Notes: generated by a model not told the origin, from the sequence alone. Numbered from the stretch's first letter, positions 1 through 6,639 are shown. The stretch: 12,983 bases of DNA from Bacteroidota bacterium (GCA_021796055.1 JAJYOS010000074.1:1-12983), one strand, 5' to 3'. Numbers and translations: made by a program.

Positions 1-274
1 ACAGGTAGAAATCCGGCTTTTCGACTATGCCGCAAACTCTTGAGAGCACGGATCGCCTTTCCTCCCTCGCGTCCTTCCCGAAAATTCTCACGCTTCCGGA
101 AGTCGGAAGGAGGAGTGTCAGGATCATCCTGATCGTGGTGCTCTTGCCGGCACCGTTAGGCCCGAGGAAGCCAAACACATCTCCGGCATTTACTTCAAGG
201 TTCAGGTCCTTGACCGCCCACCGGCTGCCGAACCTCTTGCTGAGGCCTGCAGTCCGCAATATAGCCTCTGACAT
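1..274 (-). CDS. ABC transporter ATP-binding protein, N-terminal part (cut by window edge)
   Basis: This is the first 91 codons of an ABC ATPase reading out of the left edge. The start is the ATG at 274-272, preceded by GGGAAAG and by an in-frame stop just upstream. Visible are an aromatic A-loop residue (F15), a Walker A motif GPNGAGKST at residues 38-46, and the beta-strand region that follows. The stretch GIVEKPDFYL (residues 82-91) matches the position where NatA/BcrA/CcmA-type ATPases carry a conserved 'E-P-x-F-Y' segment before the Q-loop helices. A drug, antibiotic or ABC-2 type exporter is therefore the best guess. The Q-loop, signature and Walker B lie outside the window. It is the third gene of a minus-strand series (after the HEGGH and Dabb genes), with a 73-bp gap to the Dabb gene. 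It is not closely similar to the second ATPase at 9332-10039. Confidence 0.9.
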   Translation of the reverse strand, partial: MSEAILRTAGLSKRFGSRWAVKDLNLEVNAGDVFGFLGPNGAGKSTTIRMILTLLLPTSGSVRIFGKDAREERRSVLSRVCGIVEKPDFYL

Positions 275-347
275 CCGCGTTCTTTCCCGCTAATTCAAGT
301 TATGTCTATGAAGTCCGCATGCTGTTGAAAATAATCTTGACCCCGAA

Positions 348-656
348 TTAAGTCCGCGATTCTTCATTCGATTCAAAGTCAACCGATTTAATACTATCGC
401 ATATCTCGCCGATATGTTTCAGGACTTCCAGATGGTGCGGGTGTCTGTTGTACCGCTGCAACGCATCCGGATCCTCAAAACCGGAGATGAGTCCGAAGTC
501 GAACGATCTTTCTGATTTTACAATGTTGCGTCCGAATTCATATTCCTTAATCTCGGAAATGACGGACGGAAGCGCGCCCAGACCCTGTTCCAGCTTCAAT
601 TTATCATTCTCTGTAACATCCGGCTTGAATTTGAAGAGCACAACATGCTTTATCAT
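348..656 (-). CDS. Dabb (stress-responsive alpha/beta-barrel) domain protein
   Basis: A 102-residue single-domain protein of the Dabb family (ferredoxin-like dimeric alpha+beta barrel). It shows the family's usual landmarks: an N-terminal strand MIKHVVLFKFK, a central ALPSVISEIKEYEFGRN, a FDFGLISGFEDPDAL strand and turn, the YNRHPHHLEVL helix, and a final VDFE strand. Length is typical. Family members are small cytoplasmic proteins, some with cyclase-like roles and most without a known reaction, so no specific activity is claimed. The start ATG (656-654) lies 5 bp after the stop of the upstream HEGGH gene, whose last codons supply the weak GGATAAG ribosome site. The two genes are therefore probably cotranscribed and translationally linked. 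Confidence 0.9.
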   Translation of the reverse strand: MIKHVVLFKFKPDVTENDKLKLEQGLGALPSVISEIKEYEFGRNIVKSERSFDFGLISGFEDPDALQRYNRHPHHLEVLKHIGEICDSIKSVDFESNEESRT

Positions 657-661
657 GATTC

Positions 662-1195
662 TTATCCAATGATGAAGATTTCTTTGAAGTCATTTATAAG
701 AAAGTACACGCCTGTCAGGAGTGCACCGCAGCAGAATACAAGCCCGACTACGAAGACCGTCTCCGAGACCGGTGAGGCGAGGCTCATGTCGCCCAGGCGG
801 TTGAAAATCCAGTTCCAATCATGAATGGCACTGTCGGAAATCAGCGGAAGGCGCTTGTACGGTGCATCTCCGATATAGACGGAAACGTTGACCAGATTCT
901 GCCCGAGCCAATACAGAGTTGCGATAAGCGTCCGGAAACCCGACTTCAGGAATACCCAGACAGCAAGCGACGGAAGGACTATCTGCATCAGTGAACCGCC
1001 CATGAAATAGATCATCCTTCCCAGGAAGCCGAAAACAAAGTGGCCGCCCTCATGAATGAAAAGGTCGATCGTATCGATGGTCCAGAGAACGAACGGCATG
1101 TGCAGCCGGCCCTGGAAGGTCTGGTAGTCGGTGGCGAGAAACCATGTCAGGTAGGCCACGGCCGCAACCAGAAGGATGTCGAGCAACAATATCAT
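662..1195 (-). CDS. Integral membrane protein with HEGGH metallopeptidase-like motif
   Basis: A 177-residue multi-pass membrane protein of unknown function. From the ATG at 1195 it has a hydrophobic helix at residues 1-20, then FIHEGGHFVFGFLG (HExxH motif at H48-E49-H52) inside a second hydrophobic stretch. A GGSLMQIVLPSLAVWVFL helix (66-83), a conserved-looking YIGDAPYKRLPLI and HDWNWIFNRLG (125-135), and a C-terminal helix (143-166) follow. The HExxH in a membrane helix resembles M50 site-2 proteases, but the M50 second motif (NxxPxxxxDG) is absent, so proteolysis is unproven. The open frame continues upstream to a TTG at 1366; that segment is polar and unlike a membrane protein. I prefer ATG 1195, or the TTG at 1204, which sits 9 nt after AGAGGG. 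It is probably the first gene of a minus-strand operon with the Dabb and ABC genes. Confidence 0.75.
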   Translation of the reverse strand: MILLLDILLVAAVAYLTWFLATDYQTFQGRLHMPFVLWTIDTIDLFIHEGGHFVFGFLGRMIYFMGGSLMQIVLPSLAVWVFLKSGFRTLIATLYWLGQNLVNVSVYIGDAPYKRLPLISDSAIHDWNWIFNRLGDMSLASPVSETVFVVGLVFCCGALLTGVYFLINDFKEIFIIG

Positions 1196-1405
1196 TTTAT
1201 TCAAGACTTCTGCCCTCTTCTGCCCAAAAGATAGCGACTGGGGTACCAAGAAACACGCCAATACTGCATCATCCCGCCGGAATTTTTTCTTCCGAGGCAA
1301 TTCGCTAAAGAAAGAAATTGATCTGCCGATAAGGAGGTGAATGGGCATAGCCCGAAAAACGTGCAACTTACACTATTCAAAAAAGAAGACTAAAGGACAT
1401 TTGAC

Positions 1406-1813
1406 ATGCCGCTCTTTCAATGGTCACAGAACCTTAGCGTAAACATAGCAGAGATTGACACACAGCACAAGCGACTCGTGGATCTGATAAACCACCTTCA
1501 TGATTCGATGAAGGAAGGCAAAGGCAGGGAGGCTATGGGGAAGATACTTAAGGATCTTACCGATTACACGGTATATCACTTTTCTACCGAAGAAAAACTC
1601 TTTGAGAAGTACGGATACCCGGAATCCGCGAGACACAAGAAAGAACATGAGGATCTTACTAAACAGGTCCTGGACATCGGTAGGAAATACAACGCGGGGG
1701 ATATGATCCTGACAATGGATCTGATGAATTTTCTGAAAGAGTGGCTGAACAACCATATAATGCAAGTGGACAAGAAGTACAGCAGCTATTTTAATGCAAA
1801 AGGGGTGAAATAA
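1406..1813 (+). CDS. Bacteriohemerythrin (non-heme diiron oxygen-binding protein)
   Basis: A 135-residue single-domain hemerythrin. All seven expected diiron ligands can be placed: H21 (in DTQHKRL), H58 and E62 (in HFSTEE), H77 and H81 (in HKKEH), H117 and D122 (in NNHIMQVD). The N-terminal FQWSQNLSVNIAEIDTQHK is the classic bacterial hemerythrin opening. Family members bind O2 reversibly between two irons and act in oxygen storage, delivery or sensing in the cytoplasm. No signalling domain is fused here. The start ATG follows AAAGGA with an 8-nt spacer. The gene stands alone, divergent from the HEGGH gene, and is followed at once by a small hairpin. Confidence 0.95.
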   Translation: MPLFQWSQNLSVNIAEIDTQHKRLVDLINHLHDSMKEGKGREAMGKILKDLTDYTVYHFSTEEKLFEKYGYPESARHKKEHEDLTKQVLDIGRKYNAGDMILTMDLMNFLKEWLNNHIMQVDKKYSSYFNAKGVK

Positions 1814-1833
1814 TCCGGGGGAGAATTCCCGGA
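1814..1833 (+). terminator. Hairpin directly after the hemerythrin stop, possible weak terminator
   Basis: TCCGGG (1814-1819) pairs with CCCGGA (1828-1833); two further G-T pairs leave the tetraloop AGAA. It starts one base after the stop codon. No U-tract follows, so intrinsic termination is doubtful. It could equally be a 3'-end stabilising hairpin. Confidence 0.3.
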
Positions 1834-1887
1834 GACAGTCTCACATGTCAGAAGGGCGCTGCTTCTCCGGGCAGTTGAGCGGCACTC

Positions 1888-1942
1888 GATTGCAGGATGA
1901 ACGGGCATCCGGCTCACAGCATCTGCCGGTTCTCTTGCAATC
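1888..1942. other. Structured noncoding segment with a closing stem and inner stems
   Basis: GATTGCA (1888-1894) pairs perfectly with TGCAATC (1936-1942). Inside, GGATG (1895-1899) pairs with CATCC (1906-1910), and CCGGC (1909-1913) can alternatively pair with GCCGG (1925-1929), sharing two bases with the former. A second nested pairing follows: CACGA 1982-1986 with TCGTG 2022-2026, and CCACC 1994-1998 with GGTGG 2016-2020. No ORF or RNA family is recognised. This is the notable content of the 1814-2084 spacer and could be RNA structure or remnants of repeats. Confidence 0.3.
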
Positions 1943-2076
1943 ACACTGACATTTTCCTAACGTCGGCTTCAATCACTTACTCACGATCAAGCACCACCCG
2001 CCCCGCCTTCTTCTCGGTGGCTCGTGGAGACCGATGAGTTAAAATCCGGCCGGCGGCAGCAGGGCCGGCACAGCCA

Positions 2077-2213
2077 TCCGAGAAGTAACCCCTCACTTAT
2101 GGTTTCTCGCCAAGCCGCGAAGCTCGCAAGGCGAACCGCTCGTCAACATTTCTTTGCGTTCTTGGCGCCTTTGCGAGAGAAATAACCCTTTCAGTGAGGC
2201 ATTACTCCGAGAA
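2077..2213. mobile_element. 121-bp IS66-like MITE (2085-2205) flanked by an 8-bp target-site duplication
   Basis: The element runs from 2085 to 2205. Its ends are inverted: left GTAACCCCTCACT, right (reverse complement) GTAATGCCTCACT, 11 of 13 identical. The similarity continues inward through TCTCGCCAAG / TCTCGCAAAGG-type segments, so most of the element folds back on itself. Both sides carry the exact 8-bp direct repeat TCCGAGAA (2077-2084 and 2206-2213). Ends beginning GTAA with 8-bp duplications are the known signature of IS66-family insertion sequences. With no coding capacity this is best read as a non-autonomous derivative moved by an IS66 transposase elsewhere. It lies between the hemerythrin gene and the TetR promoter, ending 19 bp before the TTGACA box. 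Confidence 0.75.
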
Positions 2214-2224
2214 TAGGATTTCCG

Positions 2225-2253
2225 TTGACAGCGTCATCGCAACACATTATTTT
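2225..2253 (+). promoter_or_regulatory. Putative sigma-70 type promoter of the TetR-led locus
   Basis: TTGACA (2225-2230) is followed, after exactly 17 bp, by TATTTT (2248-2253). Transcription would start near 2260, at the edge of the palindrome at 2262-2275 and about 23 bp before the regulator's start codon. If the organism belongs to the Bacteroidota its promoter consensus would differ and this call would weaken. Confidence 0.45.
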
Positions 2254-2261
2254 ATTCATAG

Positions 2262-2275
2262 ACCGACCGGTCGGT
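2262..2275. promoter_or_regulatory. 14-bp perfect palindrome, probable TetR operator
   Basis: ACCGACCGGTCGGT is a perfect inverted repeat 7 bp upstream of the TetR-family start codon and at the expected transcription start. Palindromes of this ACCGACCGGTCGGT type are common operators for AcrR-like TetR regulators. Its position suggests autorepression and control of the co-directional transport genes. Confidence 0.75.
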
Positions 2276-2282
2276 TTATAAC

Positions 2283-2903
2283 GTGAGTGATGAAGTGGCA
2301 AGGAAAGAGAACATACAAAATATCGCCAGGCGGAAGGAGCAGATCATCAAAGCTGCAATTACCGCCTTTGCACGAACCGGCCTGAAAGGTACCAGCATGA
2401 ACGACATCGTTCGGGAGTCCGGCCTGAGCAAGGGTGCGATATACTGGTATTACAAGAGCAAAGATGAGCTGATATCGGACCTGCTCAAGGAATTCTTTGA
2501 CCCAGAAGAGATCAAGAAGGTCGGAGAGGTGCTTGTTACGGGTACTGCTCTTGAGCGGCTGGAGAAATTCATCGGCTATACAATTGAAGAAATGAATAAG
2601 ATGCAGCGGTTCAGACCGGTCCTCCAGGAGTTGTTCGTAATAGCCTCAAGAGATCAGAAAATCAGAAAAATGGCAAAGAGGGACTTCCGGGTCGGTGTCG
2701 CGCTTCTGCAGTCGGTCATCGAGTATGGCGTGAAGAGCAAGGAATTCCGAAAAGTAGACCCCAACATGGTCGCGATCGCGATCTTTGAGATAATTGAGGG
2801 CACCGCCCTCTTCTGGTCGCTTGATCTTATGGATGTTGATTTTGAAAAACAGATGCGCGAAGGGATCAACCTGATTTTAGACGGGATTAAGGTGGAAAAA
2901 TGA
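2283..2903 (+). CDS. TetR/AcrR-family transcriptional regulator
   Basis: A 206-residue regulator of usual family length. Residues 17-63 form the TetR_N DNA-binding domain: a helix around IIKAAITAFARTG, then TSMNDIVRESGLSKGAIYWYYKSKDEL with the helix-turn-helix and the typical 'IYWYYKSKDEL' end. The rest is an all-helical ligand-binding and dimerisation domain without a recognisable ligand signature. The start is a GTG at 2283 with no clear Shine-Dalgarno site, since the operator occupies the upstream bases. A GTG at residue 5 is an alternative. It most likely represses its own promoter and, by read-through, the LolA-like and transporter genes, being released by a hydrophobic effector. The stop overlaps the next start (ATGA), a sign of translational coupling. 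Confidence 0.95.
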   Translation: MSDEVARKENIQNIARRKEQIIKAAITAFARTGLKGTSMNDIVRESGLSKGAIYWYYKSKDELISDLLKEFFDPEEIKKVGEVLVTGTALERLEKFIGYTIEEMNKMQRFRPVLQELFVIASRDQKIRKMAKRDFRVGVALLQSVIEYGVKSKEFRKVDPNMVAIAIFEIIEGTALFWSLDLMDVDFEKQMREGINLILDGIKVEK

Positions 2904-3745
2904 GCCATAAAGTAAGTACCAAGTCTCAAATAGCAAGCTGCGGCCATGTTCCAGATGTGAATTGTCGAGAATCACGTCAGCGCTTGACATCTCATTTTTT
3001 CAAAATCTGGATGTTGTTTGGGATCTGGGCGTTCGCACTGGGGGTTTCCAGCACCGGCTATGCGCAGAATGCCATGCAAATCATACAAAGGGCTGAGGAT
3101 GCAATAAAGGGAAAAGTCTCAAGCCATTCCGTCATGGAGATGACTATACGATCTCCCGACTACACAAGGACCATGAAGATGGAAAGCTGGACAAGCGGGA
3201 CTTCGAAGGCGCTCGTCAGGATACTCTCCCCCGCTCGCGAAGCGGGCAACCGCACGCTTAAACTGGGAAACGACATCTGGATGTATCTCAGGAACACCGA
3301 GACGACGATACGCATCCCTCCCTCTATGATGCTGCAGTCATGGAACGGCTCCGATTACACTTACGATGATATGGTTCGCGAGGAGACTCTTACAAAAGAT
3401 TACGACATTACCCTCACAGGAACCGAACAAATAGGCGGCGTCGGTTGCTGGACACTCCAGCTAATTCCAAAGCCGAATGCGCCGGTAGTATGGGGAAAGA
3501 TCATATACCGGGTACGGAAGGCCGACGATCTTCCCGAGCAGGTGGAATACTTTGACGAAAGAGGGAAGCTCATGCGGACGATGGTAATGAGTGACTTCAA
3601 GGTCATGGGGGGAAGGATGATCCCCACCGTATGGACGATGTACAACTCAGACAGAACGCACTCGACCGAAATAAAAATGGACGAAGCGTCGTTCGATGTC
3701 AGAATCCCGGCTTCGATCTTCTCGCTGAAGGAGTTAGAAAGGTGA
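2900..3745 (+). CDS. LolA-fold outer-membrane lipoprotein-sorting protein (COG2834-like)
   Basis: A 281-residue exported protein of the LolA-like 'outer membrane lipoprotein-sorting protein' family. A hydrophobic signal segment lies at residues 35-50, with likely cleavage near TGYA-Q (about 55). The mature part holds the family hallmark MMLQSWNGSDYTYDDMV (143-159) and the expected succession of strands (TRTMKMESW, SKALVRILSP, LGNDIWMYL, WGKIIYRV, LPEQVEYFD, RGKLMRTMVMSDF, MIPTVWTMYN). Such proteins have a concave, lipid-accepting beta-sheet and work in the periplasm with RND or ABC transporters. The ATG at 2900 overlaps the TetR stop and has GGTGG upstream. It gives an unusual polar 34-residue lead before the signal helix; M38 is an alternative start without an evident ribosome site. 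It is separated from the permeases by the hairpin array, so the operon may be continuous. Confidence 0.9.
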   Translation: MSHKVSTKSQIASCGHVPDVNCRESRQRLTSHFFKIWMLFGIWAFALGVSSTGYAQNAMQIIQRAEDAIKGKVSSHSVMEMTIRSPDYTRTMKMESWTSGTSKALVRILSPAREAGNRTLKLGNDIWMYLRNTETTIRIPPSMMLQSWNGSDYTYDDMVREETLTKDYDITLTGTEQIGGVGCWTLQLIPKPNAPVVWGKIIYRVRKADDLPEQVEYFDERGKLMRTMVMSDFKVMGGRMIPTVWTMYNSDRTHSTEIKMDEASFDVRIPASIFSLKELER

Positions 3746-3819
3746 CCTCGTCATCTCTCAAGTTCGGGCGCGTGCTTGTTATCTCACGCTTTCAGGGTGA
3801 ATTGAGCTTTCTTACGAGT

Positions 3820-4017
3820 GAGGTCGGGACGGTGTCCCGGCCTCATGGATTCGACCCTTTCAGGGTCGGGTGCATATCGGAATTACCATTTGCTTATACC
3901 ACTGAACATCACCCTGAAGCTCCTCTAGTCAATTCTTACCCCGAAGGGGCAACATATTCCAGCGAGGGCGAAGCCCTCGCACGCAATGTAAGAGGAACAC
4001 CAACCCTGAAAGGGTTG
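3820..4017. repeat. Array of five tri-loop hairpins inside the transport locus
   Basis: The 306-bp spacer between the LolA-like gene and the first permease contains five tight palindromes: 3820-3844 (11-bp stem with one G-T pair, loop GGT), 3852-3868 (CGACCCT/AGGGTCG, loop TTC), 3939-3949 (CCCC/GGGG, loop GAA), 3962-3980 (GCGAGGGC/GCCCTCGC, loop GAA) and 4001-4017 (CAACCCT/AGGGTTG, loop GAA). The second is the reverse complement of the core of the fifth (ACCCTGAAAGGGT). A TTTCAGGGTGA at 3790-3800 also mirrors TCACCCTGAA at 3909-3918, so the two halves are roughly inverted copies. They resemble short palindromic intergenic repeats common in some Bacteroidota-like genomes. In the RNA they could stabilise upstream mRNA, attenuate expression of the permeases, or be neutral. 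Confidence 0.7.
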
Positions 4018-4051
4018 AAGAAACGAGTGTATCGATCAGGAACTCCAACAA

Positions 4052-5281
4052 ATGAAGCTGCTGATTAACATCGCCTGGCGCAGTCTCTGGCGGAACCGAA
4101 GGCGTTCACTACTCGTCATCGCCGCGATCGCCTTCGCGGTCATGTTTGCAATTGTCCGGCTCGGATTCGATGAGGGGACATTCGCACTTTCGCTCAGGAC
4201 AGCGGTCAGGTCTTCAACCGGTTACCTGCAAATCCAGAAGATCGGGTACAACGACAACCCAACCCTGCAGAAGAGTTTCCCCATTACGCCGGAATTAGAG
4301 TCGATACTTAAATCCGATCCGGAAATCGACGGCAGTTCGCCGAGAATACAATCGGGCGGCCTCATCAGTTTCCGTAACCACTCTCTCGGAGCGCTGATCA
4401 CCGGAGTCGAACCGAAGACGGAAGAGCTGATCACAGATTTTCCCGCAAAAATCATCCAGGGGAGGTTCCTCGATGACGACAGCACGCCCGACATCGTCGT
4501 GGGATATAAGCTCCTCAGGAACCTCGGCGCGAGTGTCGGGGATTCGGTCGTCATCCTCGCGCAGGGGTTCGACGGCGTGCTCGGAAACATGTTCGTGCAT
4601 ATCGTGGGAACATTCAGGACGGGTTCGGATGAATTCGACCGCACCGGCGCTTTCATGAGCGTGCCGGTCATGCAGAATTTCCTTGCAATGGGCAACGACG
4701 TAAATGCGATTGCACTTTCGGCAGATGATCCGGCCGATGTCGGTAGGATCGTGAGAACGCTCGATCCGGTTCTTAAACCCGCCGGACTGGTTGCCGTGCC
4801 GTGGCAGGAACTTCTTCCGCAGCTTCAACAGACAATGGGTTTCAGTCACGCGGCGCACATACTCTTCCTCACCATACTGTTCGCCGTCGTCGGCTTCGGA
4901 ATCCTGAACGCCCTGCTCATGTCTGTGACGGAGCGCTTCCGGGAATTCGGCGTCATGCTCTCGATCGGGATGTCGAACTCAAGGCTCGCGCTCACTACGG
5001 CCATGGAGATGTTTTTTATGATCGTAATAGGATTCACGATAGGCAACGCGGCCGGCGCGGCAATCAACTACCACTTCATCGAGCACCCGATCGTTCTGGG
5101 AGGCAACGTGGGAAAGTTCGTGCGTGAATGGGGATTCCAGCCGATAGTCCCCTCCTCCCTCTCGCCCGGCATATTTGTCACCGCAGGAACGATAGTGCTC
5201 GCGATCTCCGCGGCGGCCGCAGTCTATCCTCTTTGGCGCGTTGCCCGACTCGAAGCGCTGAAAGGAATAAGGTACACTTGA
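4052..5281 (+). CDS. FtsX/MacB-type ABC permease, type A, copy 1
   Basis: A 409-residue ABC permease of the LolC/LolE/MacB superfamily with the usual plan. A cytoplasmic amphipathic start (INIAWRSLWRNRRRS) precedes TM1 (about 19-36). A periplasmic MacB_PCD-like domain (about 40-262) follows, then three C-terminal TMs (about 268-291, 316-338, 372-393). The loop SVTERFREFGVMLSIGMS (291-308) is the typical FtsX segment contacting the ATPase. The C-terminus ends R-x-x-x-L-E-A-L-K-G-I-R, as in the family. The ATG at 4052 follows AGGA with a 10-nt spacer. By eye well over half of its residues match the permease at 6640, including SIDGSSPRI/EIDGSSPRI near residue 91. With the type B permease it likely forms an inner-membrane heterodimer powered by the ATPase at 9332. 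Substrate unknown. Confidence 0.92.
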   Translation: MKLLINIAWRSLWRNRRRSLLVIAAIAFAVMFAIVRLGFDEGTFALSLRTAVRSSTGYLQIQKIGYNDNPTLQKSFPITPELESILKSDPEIDGSSPRIQSGGLISFRNHSLGALITGVEPKTEELITDFPAKIIQGRFLDDDSTPDIVVGYKLLRNLGASVGDSVVILAQGFDGVLGNMFVHIVGTFRTGSDEFDRTGAFMSVPVMQNFLAMGNDVNAIALSADDPADVGRIVRTLDPVLKPAGLVAVPWQELLPQLQQTMGFSHAAHILFLTILFAVVGFGILNALLMSVTERFREFGVMLSIGMSNSRLALTTAMEMFFMIVIGFTIGNAAGAAINYHFIEHPIVLGGNVGKFVREWGFQPIVPSSLSPGIFVTAGTIVLAISAAAAVYPLWRVARLEALKGIRYT

Positions 5282-5300
5282 AATGAAATTCCAATTTAGA

Positions 5301-5409
5301 ATTTGTTTAGAGCTTAGAGTTTCGTGCTTAGAATTTCTTCCAGTGGCACACTGGATGGTTATCTGATGATAAGCAGGATTGCCTGGCGCAACATATTGCG
5401 GAACAAGAG
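5301..5409 (+). repeat. 109-bp near-identical block, copy 1 (leader and start of permease B1)
   Basis: This block matches 7896-8004 at 108 of 109 bases (only 5313 C versus 7908 T differs). It covers 65 bp of leader rich in TTTAG/AGAATTT words and the first 44 bp of the permease gene. Immediately after it the two genes show ordinary paralogue divergence. Confidence 0.95.
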
Positions 5410-6598
5410 GAGATCGTTCATACTGATTACGTCGATCGTGGTCGGTGTGCTCGGGCTGGTTTTCACCGAAGGCTTCGCGGTCGGTATGATGCAGCAGATG
5501 CTTACCAACCAGATTGGAGCCGATGCAGGCTACATCCAGATTCACAAAAAGGGTTACCAATCCGACCCGACGCTTGAAAACAGCATGACCGACCCCGCTG
5601 AGGTACGGAGTGTACTAAGAAGCGACAGCGCGAGTCTGGACTACTCCGAGCGTCTAAGGGTTTTCGGCCTTATCAGCAGCGCGTACAATTCCTATGGTGT
5701 TTCGATTGTCGGAATCGTCCCGAATGAAGAGAAGAAGATCACCACGATTTCGGAATACGTTGCGAAGGGATCATATCTTACCGGCAAGCCGGGACAAATA
5801 CTTATCAGCGCCTCGATGGCGGAGAAGCTCAAAGTCGGTCTCGGAGACAAAGTGGTTATCATGGCATCACAGATGAACGGGAGCATCGGTTCCGAAGCGT
5901 GCCGGGTTACGGGGATATTCGAAACTTTCAATTCGGGTTTCGACCAGTCTCATGTTTACATCCCCATCCTGACGGCCGACCAGATGCTGAACGCTGACGG
6001 GCTTGTCTCGGAATTCGTAGTGAACCCGATCAACCCGAACGACATGTCGTCGATCGCTTCCAGCATAAGGGATGGAATAGCCGGCCTCCCGGAAAACGCC
6101 GGGAAATACGAGGTGCTCACTTATGAACAGATGCTGCCGCTGCTTGTCGCACAGCTCGCGCTGTACAAGCAGGCCCTTTACCTCGTCGCGGGACTAATCG
6201 CGTTCGCGCTGATTTTCGGAATCATAGATACCATGCTCATGTCGGTCATGGAACGGACACACGAGTTCGGCGTTTCGATGGCGATCGGGATGTCGAACGG
6301 CAAAATATTCACGATGGTAATGACCGAAGCGTTTTATCTCGCAATCACCGGAACGGCGATGGGACTGGCTGCGTCGTATGGAGTGTTTTTGCCGCTGTCG
6401 CATTCGGGATGGGACCTGTCGATGTTTTCGGCAAGCCTGAAGTCTATCGGGATCGGCAGTATAATTTACCCGGTCCTCGATGCCTCTTCCGTTGTCCAGA
6501 CAGTACTCATCATTCCGATTGCCACTCTCCTCGGTGCCGTGTATCCGGCGTTGAAAGCGATCAGGCTGCAGCCGGTGGAAGCGATCAGGGCAACGTGA
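5366..6598 (+). CDS. FtsX/MacB-type ABC permease, type B, copy 1
   Basis: A 410-residue permease with TM1 at about 17-36, a periplasmic domain (about 40-262) and three C-terminal TMs (about 268-292, 318-340, 378-397). The loop between TM2 and TM3 reads MSVMERTHEFGVSMAIGMS, the FtsX-type ATPase contact. The C-terminus is LQPVEAIRAT, the LolC/E-like ending. The frame is open from a GTG at 5324, but I choose the ATG at 5366: MISRIAWRNILRN then aligns with the starts of the other three permeases, and GGATGG lies 7 nt upstream. It is closely related to the permease at 7961 and only distantly to the type A copies, consistent with an A-B heterodimer. Confidence 0.92.
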   Translation: MISRIAWRNILRNKRRSFILITSIVVGVLGLVFTEGFAVGMMQQMLTNQIGADAGYIQIHKKGYQSDPTLENSMTDPAEVRSVLRSDSASLDYSERLRVFGLISSAYNSYGVSIVGIVPNEEKKITTISEYVAKGSYLTGKPGQILISASMAEKLKVGLGDKVVIMASQMNGSIGSEACRVTGIFETFNSGFDQSHVYIPILTADQMLNADGLVSEFVVNPINPNDMSSIASSIRDGIAGLPENAGKYEVLTYEQMLPLLVAQLALYKQALYLVAGLIAFALIFGIIDTMLMSVMERTHEFGVSMAIGMSNGKIFTMVMTEAFYLAITGTAMGLAASYGVFLPLSHSGWDLSMFSASLKSIGIGSIIYPVLDASSVVQTVLIIPIATLLGAVYPALKAIRLQPVEAIRAT

Positions 6599-6600
6599 GG

Positions 6601-6639
6601 GAAGAATTGTGAATCATGAATTCTGAATTTTGAATTTCG
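6601..6639. repeat. AT-rich word-like spacer before permease A2
   Basis: The spacer between B1 and A2 consists of repeated GAATT/TGAATTT words, for example TCATGAATTCTGAATTTTG. It resembles the TTTAGAATTT-type leader found before B1 and B2. It contains no recognisable Shine-Dalgarno site for the ATG at 6640. Confidence 0.5.

Noticed and set aside
1196..1366. 57-residue N-terminal extension of the HEGGH protein from a TTG
   Set aside because: The segment is polar and basic, lacks a ribosome site and would precede a first membrane helix that already starts at a good ATG. Start remains not fully certain.
1888..1942. tRNA gene
   Set aside because: The fold has a closing stem but lacks a T-arm TTC motif, a 7-base anticodon loop arrangement and correct arm lengths.
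3820..4017. CRISPR-like array
   Set aside because: The units are palindromes of different sequence, length and orientation, without constant repeats and unique spacers of uniform length.
3631..4068. Plus-strand 145-codon ORF overlapping the LolA-like gene end and the hairpin array
   Set aside because: It is out of frame with the LolA-like gene and then runs through palindromic repeats; such repeats often leave open frames. No family features are seen.
4295..4858. Long antisense ORFs within the permease genes (here and at 4979-5560 and 7862-8839)
   Set aside because: The protein sequences are rich in H, R, D and E with no domain features, and the opposite strand clearly encodes FtsX-type permeases.
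5324..5365. 14-codon N-terminal extension of permease B1 from a GTG (and the same at 7919-7960 for B2)
   Set aside because: The extension is encoded by the leader repeat. The ATG start aligns with the other permeases (IAWRN/IAWRS) and gives the expected family N-terminus.
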